Part shown: positions 44,684 through 56,329 of the stretch, piece after piece
How positions within the stretch are numbered: the stretch's first letter is position 1
Layout: each line of letters begins with the position of its first letter
Translations under genes and position numbers: made by a program
From: Albugo candida
Taxonomy: Eukaryota > Oomycota > Peronosporomycetes > Albuginales > Albuginaceae
Reading direction: 5' to 3'
Assembly: GCA_905220665.1 (NCBI GenBank)
Contig: CAJNAR010000148.1
Span: forward strand, 62,001 to 126,000
Length of the DNA: 64,000 bases
The notes under the pieces: generated by a model
The model's database searches: none
Seen by the model: the letters and a program-made list of their open reading frames with translations, nothing else
Told to the model about the DNA's origin: nothing

Positions 44684-47600
44684 TAGGAGCACTTTTGAAG
44701 TCCAAAAATGCTAAGCCGAAAGATGTCGTTTCTTTTGCAAGAGAATCAAATGTTTTAGCCCGTGTTTTCAATACCTAAATCGTGTTTGTCGATATCGACG
44801 TGTGCCTAAACTAGCCACTTGGTAAGACGCAGGCGAGGGTGAGTTATGGGCCAACTATTACTGGATGGGTAATCAGTTTATTTGAGCTTCTCACTATTTC
44901 TTTCATTATGTTGAGTAAATCGAATTTGAACTGACAACATCGATACAGGTAGACATTATCAGTGGGATTGGTTGCCGTGTTCCAGCCGGCCTGGAGGAAG
45001 GGAAAACGACTGGAGACAGATGCAGACTCCCATTTTGATCACTTTTGAGATATCGCACGCTATCATTCTGAGACGAGAAAAGCGGATGGAATGGGATAAA
45101 TCTTCAAGAATCTTTTCAGACAAGCAAAATGACTATTTCCGCTTACACGTTTGTGCGCAAATGAATTGTAGATGATTAATATGACAGTGTAGGAACAGAT
45201 AACTTCAATGGAGATTGAGAGTATTTGGACAACGCTAGGTGCTTATAAGAAATGATCTTGAAACGAGTAGCGACGCCAATTTATAGAACAAGTTGCTGGA
45301 CACAAACTTCCGCTTCCTGCCGAGCTATCTGGTCGTTGAAATAGACTTGCGGGTGTTGAGGTCTATCACGACGTTATTGAAACCGTCCTCCATCGACTTT
45401 TGAAGCTCCAAGTTTCGCGTTCTTCGAATCACTGAGTGCTCTAATGCGTCAAACACGTCTTCGATCACCGATGAAATTACATATTCGAATCATTTGCAAC
45501 GAAACTTTGCCGCGAATTACTGATTGTGTAAATGCGGTTGACCAGGGAATTTGTCAGTAGATGTGCTTCATGAAGTTGGTGGATGACTAGAATGTCTCTT
45601 TCTGACTTGAAGCTACTCAGATAAAGTTCATACTAACGGTTTCAGAATGATATGTCTGCACTATTGACGTCAGCGGAAGAAAAGCGGCTATCTCTTGCCG
45701 TTCCCCTTCTCTGGATTCGGTTGCTGGGTTTAAGGATCACTGGCATTACGACGACACTAATCACTTACACGCTTTCTTAAAGCGAAATAAGTAGCTACCT
45801 TGAAAGTACCAGACGTTAAAATCATTGTGATGATAGCTTGCTTGGTTGCTGTAAGTAAAACGCAGTAGGACGAATTCAGATGAAATACCTGTCGCAACAG
45901 TAAGCTCTGGGCCGTATACTATTCTACGGATACATGTAGCTGGGCAGAAAAGCAAGGTCACTTTGACACATGTTTGCATCCAGCAGAGGCTATTATAGTC
46001 ATGAGTACCAATATCGGTCGCATTAGGACTATGCCTATCCAGAAAGTTTTTCAGACGCGCTCTTACTTGAACTTTCGGAGGAAATCGAGATTATAGAGTC
46101 ACTGCCAATCTTTCACCAGAACACCTGAGGCAATCAATATCCGCTGTCTCGGTCACGTATGGTACCTCTGTTTTTCAAAACGTTTCTGCGGCCTGCCCAC
46201 CATGATTCTGGAGAGATACACCGCTCACGAGCTTGAAAACAACATGGTATATCGACTATTGCACAAGGCTCACTTCTCTAAGTATGGTATCATAAACTAT
46301 TGTTCCTGTGTTTGATAAAAATATTGAGATCGACCCGTTTATCATGAACCAACAAGGTTGCGCTCAACTTTGTATATTGGCAGCAGAGGGCAGTATTCCT
46401 CGTGTATCAATTAACCGTGCGTTGCTTTCAAAACGTATTGGAAACTAAAATATCATAATATCGATTAACCCAGGGCACCAGATAAGGTCTTCATTAAGCC
46501 AGCTTGCTCGCGAAAGAAATTCAATTTACCACTCAGCAAATGCTTGGTATCGAGTTGTGATACGTACCTATGAACCAAATGGTTGTTCCCGTCTGTGAAG
46601 GGCACAAGGATAAGCATGAGCTTGATAAGTAGTCCAGATTAGTCGAAAAGGGATAGGCGTTATTCATTTACCGAAAGTTTACAAAGCCCTGTAGGCGTAT
46701 ACAATCGATACAACATCTGAAGATTATTCAGGCTTTTTGTGTACTTTGAATTTAGCAGGTAAGTGCAGTGCTCTTGTCCTTCGACATACTACAGCATGCT
46801 TCAAGTGATGCGTATGAACTATACTTGAGCTAATCGTGTGATTCGCTTTGGCCCCTAACTATTCACTGAATCGTGGTGTGACTTGTACACCTCGGCGTAT
46901 CTCCTTCGTTCAAAAGTACTCAAAAAGGAGCACGATGACCAAAGAAGCACTAGATCATGATACGTTTCAAATATCATAATCGTCGAGCTACTAACTAAAA
47001 ATGTGGCAATGCTGCATCTTTCATATTTTTCGCTTGTGACTGAATGTAGATCAGGCGTTGCAGCAAAGGATCGTTTGTGGCATACCACTTATACGCAACC
47101 ACCCTCTTCAGAAGCAATAGATGGATGTGGAATGTCTCTGTCGTTGTACTACGACAAGCTTCCACACCTCAAACGGCAGCTCCGTATGACAACTCTCCAC
47201 TTCTCCGTACCCTAACGTAAGTTTGTAAGTTTATGTTTTCGAGACATAATAAAACATACCCAAGTAATATCTAAAGAGATTGCCAACTGTAAACTTAGAA
47301 AAGATACTTTGTCGATACCAAATCCACCAGGATGAAAGTTGCTAGCTCATACCATCCAAGGGTGACCGCGCGATGAGGTTTGCTAACTATAAATAAGATG
47401 CCACGTATATCCTCACGCAGTTTGAAGCATTTATTCTTACTACGCAATGTACTTCTAATTGATCTACGCGCCAGTACGCTTACACGTGAATTCTCAAATA
47501 TGTTAAACATGTTGAGCATGTTTCCAACGGATAAGTAATCAATATTTTCTGAATTATGTGTACATCATGGATTCTGTCGGTACACGTGTTCAGATATCTT

Positions 47601-49025
47601 TACATGATCGAAGTGAAGTGAATGCTCTTACGTAGTGAAAACTCCTAAAGAGAGCTTAGCGAGCCAAGGATCCAACCAAACTGAAGATACGTACCAATGA
47701 TTCAAGATAAAGTCTACAATAATCAACACAGTATCATTATGCTCTCGAGCAATTCGATGCATGATTTTAACGGTAGTTAGAAAACCACAAAGTTTTTCAC
47801 GGTCAGAAACATTCCCGGAAGTGCTATAGTATTGCAGGCGAACACCCCGCGTACCATCAACATCTGACCTATCGTCTAATACGTAGCTAACGCACTATCT
47901 GACCATACAATACTATGACGCGCATCATATAGCTTGTTTTAAAGCTCTTCGGTGGCTATCGATTATTACATTTCCGGGCCACAAGACACATAAATAAGAG
48001 TAGGTATGCGCTCGATTCAATTCGATAAAAGCATAGGCAACACCATGGTGATGAAGCTCAAGATTTTCGTTCTCATCCGATTGCACTATATTGAAATATT
48101 CCATTGGCCGTAGTACTTTCTGTGCACAGCTCATAAAAACAGCATCTGGTGAGCAGCGACCACGGCTCCTATCGGCTAGGCATCTATCACCTGTAAAGGT
48201 AGAGAAAGCTAGCTTCCTGCCTATCACTAATGAGTATTTCTAGTCAGGTCGCGCTATCAGTGATAATTTAGTTTTCTCTAGACTCTTTAGTGTCCACCTG
48301 CACTAACATCAGCTATCTGTCATTCTCGTTTACTCTCTACCAATCGAGTAAGCGTTTAGGTACCAAGGTTTGAGAAAGCAGACAAGATATCATTCTCGTC
48401 GCGAAAAGTATCATCGCTTGGGACTTGTATCTAGTCAGGCTAGATAACAGAAGTGTTTGAGAGGAGAGCACTCAGTGGAGGAAATACAAGTAAGTCTGTA
48501 TACTTCATGTTCTCATGTATTACAGTATTATCGACACCGACAATTGACATTCTTTTTATTAGTCAATACGACATGAAGAGGGAGTATAGTATATCACTAC
48601 TTAACTGAGCTATTGCAAGGCTTTCTTGTGTACTGTTGCACAGCAGCCGAATAGGATACTTATCCCAGCTCGAAGGTTTGCATTTTCCTTAAGTACGATT
48701 ATATCTATCAAGGGCAACAAAGAAGATTTTTTTTCTACTCGCAATAACTCCGTGCGGGAACTGTGATATTTGCATCAAGGTGCTTTCATTGTTCCTTCGG
48801 AAACTCGATACATCCAACGAACGCACTTGAATTGATCATTAAGTAAATACGTTGTGCATGGACGCAAGTGCAAACATATATCTTACAAAGGCCTCAGTTT
48901 CTAACAATACTGGCTATTAACGATCTTGCCGAACTTAATATGCAAAAAGATGGAACACTTCCATTTTTTTGAAATCTATTATCACCACTCATAGTTGGGA
49001 GTACAGTGCACGCATAAAGCATTCC
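44684..49025. other. Gene-poor interval before the CCG gene
   Basis: More than 4 kb with only short frames. Minus-strand 45761-45979 and 47925-48227 look like decayed coding sequence (the latter listed separately). The segment 48700-49025 is the 5' flank of the CCG gene and is partly repeated before a broken copy at about 53900-54290 (shared block around ATAACTCCGT / ATAGCTCCGT). Confidence 0.4.
47925..48227 (-). pseudogene. Decayed cysteine-containing fragment, related to 57630-57926
   Basis: A minus-strand frame of about 100 codons contains RCSPDAVFMSC and YFNIVQSDEN. The fragment at 57630-57926 on the same strand has RCSPGC and YFIVQS at similar spacing, and the two share the 13-base string TATAGTGCAATCG. 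I recognise no family. Their position on both sides of the CCG genes suggests remnants of another secreted family, which is inference. Confidence 0.35.
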
Positions 49026-50897
49026 ATGGTGCGATATTCTCGATCGATGTGGAATGTTCTCTTATGGCTATTTAGTTACTTATTTCCCTATGGCGTCACT
49101 ATATTGCAACAAGGTGACATGACGCTTTTTTCCGACCCGAAACAGGACTTTCAAGATTGCATACATTGTCTTCCATATAAACTAGGACCTACTCGCTTGA
49201 CACCAACTACTTATTCTGGCAGTGTGGCCAACTACAAAGCTATTGGCTCTCAATATTTCTTCAAGTCTGCGTCAAGCTATTGTCTGAATGAGAATTTATG
49301 CACTACCATGAATGTGTATAATATTATCAACATCGACGAAGCAGCGACAGACTCGAGCCCTATACAAGAAAAAATAAGTGATCAACCTCACGAAATAGTG
49401 TGCTTGGTCAATTCAAGACCCTCCATGAATGTTTTGTGTGAAACCTGTCTTAAGGAAGCCAGTCGTACGCAGTATTTTGGACACTTGAACATGTTAACAG
49501 GTGCGTATTCTGATGATAATGCGATGCTCGTCATGTTTAGCGAGCGCACACAAGAAGAAATATCAAAGTCATGTGTAAACCATTGCGGAAGTAATGTTAT
49601 GTTCCTGGAAAGCCCGCTTTGTAGTCAGCTTCTCACCAATTTGTTGCAAGAAGAGAAGGCTCAAATGCCTGACTCCCGGTGGCTCGGCGTGACAAATCAA
49701 GAGATCTACATTACCCAGAAGAGTTCTCCAATTCTCTCAATTCCAAAAGTTTTGTTACGACATCTTCATTGCTTAACGACAAAACATTTGAGATTGGATG
49801 CTTTCGATTGTCAAAAATGCCTTGCAAGATTGTTCAAAGGGTTGATTGTGGCAGTCACTACAGCCAAGCTAGGTGAAGACACCAATGTACATCACGTTAT
49901 ACACATCTTCGGTACAGTTAAGGAAATTGCCATCCTAAAGAAGCAATGTGCACTATGTGAGCAAGTAGGCATTATGGAGAGGAACCATCCAGCTTGTCGG
50001 GTACAATTTCGCGATATTTTTGTCAAACCACAAGTGATGAACCAAATTTCAGCAAAGTATATGGAAACCTGGAAAAAGAACACATCTGAGCTTACAAGTC
50101 TCACAGTTGAGAGCGAGTGTATTTGGGCATCAAAAGTACAGGGAGCTTCGAATTGTGGAAGTTGTCTAAAACAAACTTCTCTAAAAGTAATGGAACTTTC
50201 ACAACACGCGACTTTGGCTACAGTATCCTCCAATATGCTGAAAAGCTCTGTTGCTCAATGTATAGATGAGTCAAAGTGCGATCAAGTTGTCTTTATACCC
50301 TTGCCTCTTTGCAATTACGAGAACTTACTGGAAAAAGAGACAGATCAGCATGTTGCTCTTACAAGGAACACATCGAGTGGCAGTGTCTCAAATAATACGC
50401 GATCTCGAAAGACACAGTTGAGGAACGTACTTTATAAGAAGACTGAAACGGAAATCTCATCTATTCAAGATCCTGGAAGTCCTAAAAGATGGAAGGTTGA
50501 TTCTCTTAGCTTTGACCTCAATATTCCCGCTTCGACGATGGATCACGAAAAAGTCGCGGTTGTACATTGGCGCTCCGAAAAACCGGGGAAATGCTTGGAA
50601 TGCCTTGCGATAAAGGAGTCAGTGATTATGATATCTATCAAAAGATCGTATGCATGGGTGATTGATGATGATGCAAATTATTTTAAAACAGGCTGGATGT
50701 GTCCACATTGTACATCTTTAAGAAAAAGGTATCCCTTGGTTCTTGATGTACGCTCAATGCGATCATTATCAGCGCTTGAAATACGCAAGCTCTATTCAGA
50801 AAAAAGTGGAGGAATAGGAGAGACGAAGCAGGCCGCATCAGATATGGTACCAATAAGAGACCCTGATGCAAATGACGTTAGCCCATTTCTCGAGTAG
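49026..50897 (+). CDS. Predicted secreted CCG-class (CX2CX5G) effector
   Basis: 623 codons from ATG 49026 (second ATG at 49047); a longer upstream frame lacks an ATG. The N terminus is a good secretion signal (WNVLLWLFSYLFPYGV) after a short basic start. Residues 45-54 are CIHCLPYKLG, a canonical CX2CX5G, followed by PTRLTP. Six further CXXC pairs follow (CETC, CQKC, CALC, CGSC, CLEC, CPHC) with altered spacing to glycine. Near the C terminus are a DLNIP segment, a PKRWK basic patch and a conserved VxHWRSEKPGKCLEC block that recurs in the downstream copy. CCG proteins are the expanded candidate-effector class of Albugo candida, secreted into Brassicaceae hosts; some are recognised by plant immune receptors. 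The biochemical function is not known. It is the only intact member in this window, with two broken relatives 5 kb downstream. Confidence 0.75.
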   Translation: MVRYSRSMWNVLLWLFSYLFPYGVTILQQGDMTLFSDPKQDFQDCIHCLPYKLGPTRLTPTTYSGSVANYKAIGSQYFFKSASSYCLNENLCTTMNVYNIINIDEAATDSSPIQEKISDQPHEIVCLVNSRPSMNVLCETCLKEASRTQYFGHLNMLTGAYSDDNAMLVMFSERTQEEISKSCVNHCGSNVMFLESPLCSQLLTNLLQEEKAQMPDSRWLGVTNQEIYITQKSSPILSIPKVLLRHLHCLTTKHLRLDAFDCQKCLARLFKGLIVAVTTAKLGEDTNVHHVIHIFGTVKEIAILKKQCALCEQVGIMERNHPACRVQFRDIFVKPQVMNQISAKYMETWKKNTSELTSLTVESECIWASKVQGASNCGSCLKQTSLKVMELSQHATLATVSSNMLKSSVAQCIDESKCDQVVFIPLPLCNYENLLEKETDQHVALTRNTSSGSVSNNTRSRKTQLRNVLYKKTETEISSIQDPGSPKRWKVDSLSFDLNIPASTMDHEKVAVVHWRSEKPGKCLECLAIKESVIMISIKRSYAWVIDDDANYFKTGWMCPHCTSLRKRYPLVLDVRSMRSLSALEIRKLYSEKSGGIGETKQAASDMVPIRDPDANDVSPFLE

Positions 50898-53800
50898 CCT
50901 AATTCCAAATGGGCACCCGAATGATGGAAACAATAGATGGGGATCATCACGGTTTTTCTATTTGAAGATAGGTATGAGCGAGTCGTTATTGAAGAAATTC
51001 GTATGTCTGCCAAAGGCGACTTTGGGGTTGGGCTGATAAATTGTATTGTCCTTGCAATTTTTTAATCAAGCTTGCTTCTGACCTAGCTGATAACGTAACC
51101 ACCTAAGTTGGCTTGTATTACTTCTATTGCCAATATCAAATGACTGCTCGATGAGTACGATCCTAATCTGCACACTTATTCTCACTATTGCGACGTTCTA
51201 TTTGCAGCAATGCAATTCAGAGCTGTACTTGCAATATCTGAAACCGTATGTGCTGCTACAGACCTTTTCATGGACCTAGGAAATATCCTATTCCCTTTTT
51301 AATCGATGTTGACTACGGGGCTGCATCAATTGTACAGTGCAATACTTGCCCAAATTTCGTGCGTTTGTGCTTCCTTAACGAACGACCACGATACTTACGT
51401 GAGAACGCATGACATAGACCAAACGCCGACAAGAAAGCACCGCAAGCGTATCAAAAATCAGATATAGAGCTCCCACATTATGAGCTGTCGCATGGACCTT
51501 TGCCGAGTCCATGATGACACTTCTGCCAAGTAGAACGGCGAACTGTCAAGCTCAGTACGATCCTATGAATGTGAGCGTTAAACAAAACGGGAAACGCGAA
51601 GCCTGGCAGTTTTCTACAAAAATGCAGGGCATCCGACCTTTTTATGATTTGTCCTGTTTTGTGTGAAAAAGAAAGCTATGGTGATCGCAGCGGCTACTGC
51701 ATGAGATGAATTTTTTTCCAAATCTACATCTTTCGAACCTATCATGGAAGATGTGATTTAATAAATAAATTATCAAGCGGAGGCGTACGGTAGCTATGCG
51801 CTTAGTGCAGATGAACTCCCAAATATTTTGCTGACTCAGTTCGAGCTAGTCATGACCTTATCACATCTCTTTGAGCTCTGGCTGTCGCAAGTGAACGAGC
51901 AAATTGAACTGCTAGCCGCTCAAACCTCTTACTCACCGTAATAGTTTCTACTCATCGACCCGACGCTCCACTTATGAATGTAAACCTTCCAGTGCTTCCA
52001 CTTAGTACTATCGCCTTTGTACACACTAAAAATGAGGAATAATTCAGCTCGCTTAAAGATTAGATCGCCAAGATGCGTCACCGTTATATAGAAGACCGCT
52101 ATGATAATGTCTTTGTATTTTGTCAGCAATTTATGTAGCTGCAAAGAAAATGAATTGATGTTTATTATGTTGATGTGATGTCCGCTATGGAGAGGGCTGA
52201 GTCAGCATGGCCCTCTATCACGTGCACGATTAGAATTCACTCCCGATGACGTAAACGAATCTCAGACGGAGACATAATAGAGCTTTTCAATTCAGAAGGC
52301 TTAGATCCCGCAAGAATCATTTTCCCTCTACTCCTTTATTTAAATGTTTCATGCTGAGCATCGTGATCATACTGACAAGGATACAATTCGATGTCCTTGA
52401 TTTGAAATGCTTTAAGTGTCTGAGATGGAATATCTGGACGTGTGAATTGCTTACTCTTCTCGCTTGCTCGGCGGTAAAAACGCTCACGTACATTTTGTGC
52501 TTTGGCCGACTGGGAATGAATCCGAATAGGAGAGTCTGGCGAGCGGTACTGTCGTTTCGGAAAAGTAGACTATTGGACGCACATTCCGACTTGAAATGGT
52601 GTTTGCAGTATTTCCCGGTGAGTCGTGATAATGAAAATACGGCATTCCTGGAGAGTCGTATGAAGCTCTATGATTTGGTACATCTTCTGACCAAACATCA
52701 GGCTCAGTAATGTAATGATTAAAGTCCAAAGAGAAATTGAACTCTTTCACCTTTGACTTATGACATAATCTGTCGACCTTTCTATGCTTAGCCTTATCAA
52801 ACAATTGCCTTGATCAGTACACACCAGCAGGTGAGTTTTGAGCAGCTCTACTAAACAAACGAGATGAGACGAGACTCCATGAGACGTATAATCAGACTAC
52901 GAATCTTTCCTCAATGCAGCACTCTGACGATGCCTAGGATCCCTTTAAGGATCCATAGTTCTGTTTTGTACGTTTCGGTAAGTGTCCTTGCTATCACTTC
53001 CTCGTTTGTAATATTTGGGGGAGACCAGCTGTGTCGTCTGACGCATCATATCGCTCGCGAGCAAATTCTAATTCATCATGTATGTATGGAGCTGTAGATG
53101 TTTCTGAGAGAAGTTCATCAAGAACACAGTCTGGCGAGCAGTGAGCACGTCTTCGATAAATTGGATATAGGTTGGTCTCCTCTCGTTATAGAGATCTCTC
53201 CTAGTAGTCATTATGTGTTTTTGATTATCTGTAGTATCCACTCGCATAGGAATCATCCAGCTATCTGTTGGGTCTGGAATGATCCGGGTACGCTGTAGTT
53301 GCGTAGCAGGGTGCGAATCTGGGCACAGGGTAGCGGTATTACGGAAACATTACGTGTGATAGGTAGAGAGTCCAGATTTTTAATCACCAAGTAGTACACT
53401 ACATGGAAGCTGTGTTAACGAGAGTAGCGAACCTGGGGTTCGGAAGGGCGGAATCACAAACACTATCCTTCTTGCTTATCCTAACAATTGATTTTGGCGT
53501 TGCGAGATCGTGACGAGTTGAAAAGACCTTGAGAAATCTTGGCTGATCGATGCAAGGGAAAAGACTTAAGAGGTTACACAAGACATCAGTTTCGTTGCGA
53601 GCACAATCATCGGTTGGAATTGTATGTAGCCATGATAGACAACAGTATAATGAAAAGAAGATGGCACTCGATGTAATAAGACAAGGACCCTTGTGCGCTT
53701 GGTATTCTCCTTTATAAGTAGCGACGACTTCAAAAGCCGTCCTCTTCATCCTTCGCGACGACGTGAAGACTTATACTATATTACTAGTTGGGTGAGCGAC

Positions 53801-53974
53801 TGCAAATCTTTGGTTGTTCTTTTTCGCAGAAAGAAAGAAGGGAATATAGCTCATCACGCGGATTTACAACTCCTAAAGGTATGATTCATCGATCTTGAGG
53901 ACAACGAGAAACGATTTTTTATATTTACTAATAGCTCCGTACTGAAAAGTTATGATGATAGTGCGCTCTTAAAC
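50898..53974. other. Gene-poor interval between intact and broken CCG copies
   Basis: Only short frames without family resemblance. A plus-strand stretch near 53720-53830 (CGACGTGAAGACTTATACTATATTACTAGTTG) is repeated inverted at about 56700-56770, so each broken CCG copy retains a piece of a shared upstream flank. Confidence 0.4.
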
Positions 53975-54034
53975 ATTTGTCTGGAAAAACAACACACTCA
54001 ATAAATTTGTCTGGAAAAACAACACACTCAATAA
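53975..54034 (+). repeat. 30-bp exact tandem duplication
   Basis: The unit from ATTTGTCTGGAAAAACAACA to CACTCAATAA is present twice in direct succession (53975-54004 and 54005-54034) in the upstream flank of the broken CCG copy A. Confidence 0.9.
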
Positions 54035-54296
54035 ATTCAGTTCAATTCGCCATGAAGCAATTGCTTCAGATACCTTGACATTTGAGAGCGTTAGTGTAAT
54101 TTCCGACGACACCTAGCAAAGATATCATGGCAAACAAGTGGGTTCCCGCGATGTCGCACTCAAGTATCCCGTCTGTGATCATCCCATGAATTGTATTGTA
54201 AACAAGATATTCAGCGCTTGATCGCGTCGGACGCGAACCGAAGATGGAAAAAGGTGCAACATGTCCGGTAATTCCGGCCTCTATTCACGACGCAAA

Positions 54297-55525
54297 TTAG
54301 CGGTACAGTGCATGCACGAAGCATTCCACGATGCAACTTTCTCAATAAATGTGAACTATTCTTCTATCGCTGTCCAGCTACCTGTCTCATCATGGCACTA
54401 CTTTTTTGCAGCAATGTGACTTGAAGCTGTTTCACATGGAAGAGAGTGAGCTAGAAGAATGCATACACTGTCTTCTGTATGAAGTGGGAGTAACTCGCCT
54501 GACACCAATCAAATGCGCGTACGATGTCGCCTACCGCGCTACTCGTGACCTCCTCACTTTTTCATAGAACTTGATCAAAGCTTTTGCCAGAATCAGATGA
54601 TGTGCACCAGCCTAGTAATGTACAACACTATTAACATCGACTAACTAGGGGCGTATTCGAGCGCTATACCAGGCAAATTTAGCGATCAACCTCACGAAAT
54701 GCTTTGCTTGGTTAAGTCAAGACTCTCCATGAATGTTTTGTGTGAGACCTGTCTCGAGGAAGCCATTTTTTTTTTCGCACGCAGAATGTGGATGCCTAGA
54801 CCTTCTAGCAAATTCAAATCATCACAATATGGCGCTGCTTGTCATGTTCAGCTAGCGCACAAAGGAAGACATATCAATGTATTATAAAACCATTGCGCAA
54901 GTCGTGATGCGTCCATAAAATCCCACACAGCGATCATTTTCTCACCAAATTACTACAAGAGAAGGATTAACATCCTGTCGTGGTATGCGAAGATGTATAC
55001 GAACATATGTATACGAACATATACCACGCGTGCGAAAGCTTATCCAGTTTTGTTTTAATCTCGTTGGGATTTTATTACAATAGCCCTAGCAGAAACATAA
55101 ATCGCTAAGTTGACGGACACTCATTTCTGTCAGATGACATCGATGATGGACAATTTGGAACATCACATGCCCTATTTTAGCCACGAATATATTGATTGAT
55201 CACGAAAATCACGGTATGTACATTGGAGCTCCACAATAGCCGGATGAATACTTGGAATGACTTGCGATAAAGGAGTCAGCGATCATGATATCTATTGAAA
55301 GATCGAATGCATGAATAATTGGTGATGATGCAGATAATTCTAGGACACGCTGAAAATGATTGCATTGTACATCTGAAGAAAAGTAGATTTCCTTGGTTCT
55401 TAAATGCACGCTCAATGCTATTTGTATCCTTGATTGAAATGCGCATGCTTTATACAGAAAGTATAACGAAAACGAAGTCAAAAAGGGACATATCCGACAA
55501 TGTACCAATAAGAAAGGGAAGCCCC
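54297..55525 (+). pseudogene. Broken CCG effector copy A (plus strand, start lost, middle deleted)
   Basis: The 5' part (about 54297-54960) aligns with the first third of the intact gene at 49026, including the hallmark motif CIHCLLYEVG and the later SMNVLCETC block. The position of the initiating ATG is ACG, and frames change several times. After about 55190 the sequence jumps to the last sixth of the intact gene (GATCACGAAAA...GTACATTGG, the AAAGGAGTCAG block and the final ATGTACCAATAAGA). The middle, roughly half the gene, is therefore missing. No functional product is expected. Confidence 0.8.
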
Positions 55526-55559
55526 CGCTTTCTCTTCGATCAGCCTCCAGCCTCCATAA

Positions 55560-56320
55560 ATTGATGGAAAGCGTGATTACTGATTGGTTTAAATAAATAT
55601 AGCAGAATGATTGGCATATCTTTTCGGATTTTGTAGACCTTCTGCACTCCATCGCCTGACCACTGAGAGCTAGCCGTTTGTACCTTCTCGTGTAATAAAA
55701 TGGTGAGTACTTGTCTGCATGATGGGTCTTCGAGGAGCATAATCTTACTTCCACAATGGCTTTCGCATGGCTTCGATATTTCTCCCTTCGTTCGCTCGCT
55801 GAACATGACAAGCAGCGCGTTATCATAGCGATCTGAATATGTCCAAAATATTGCGTACGACTGGCTACCTTGGGACAGGTCTCACACAAAACTGCATGGA
55901 AAATCTTTCTTTGACCAAGCAAACCATTTCATGAGATTGATCGCTTACCTTTTCTTGCATAGGGCTCAAGTCTATCCTTGCTTCGTCAATGCTAATAATG
56001 TTGGAGATGAACAAGCTGGTGCATATTCCTTAACTTCGACCAAAGCTTGATGCAGATATAAAAGCATTGCGATCCAATAGCTTTGAAGTTGATCGTACCG
56101 TGATGAAGATCAGTTGGTGTCAAGCGAGTTGCTCCTACGTTATAGAGAAGACAATGTATGCATTCTTTGAGGTCACGTTTCGTGGTGGCCAAGAGCGTCC
56201 TGATAAATCAGGTGACTGGACAGCCACAGAAAAAATCTCCACATTCGATCGAAAATATTGCATCATGGAATGCTTCGTGTGTACTGTACCGCTAATTTTG
56301 AGTGATGTTCAAGAGGCCTA
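55560..56320 (-). pseudogene. Broken CCG effector copy B (minus strand, N-terminal part only)
   Basis: On the minus strand, 56310 to about 55590 aligns with the N-terminal 40% of the intact gene. It begins at GCGGTACAGTACACACGAAGCATTCC, includes the canonical motif CIHCLLYNVG, the ATGLTP-like block after it, VLCETC and RTQYFG. Frame changes and stops are frequent. The copy ends where copy A's 3' end begins, so A and B are convergent and nearly touch. A 237-codon minus-strand frame (55922-55209) runs from B into the antisense of A and is a by-product of this junction. Confidence 0.8.
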
Positions 56321-56329
56321 AATTATTGC

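Noticed and set aside
44917..44945. TTTGAACTGACAAC string similar to 26025, possible shared tRNA-derived repeat
   Set aside because: The similarity is limited to about a dozen bases with no stem or second promoter box.
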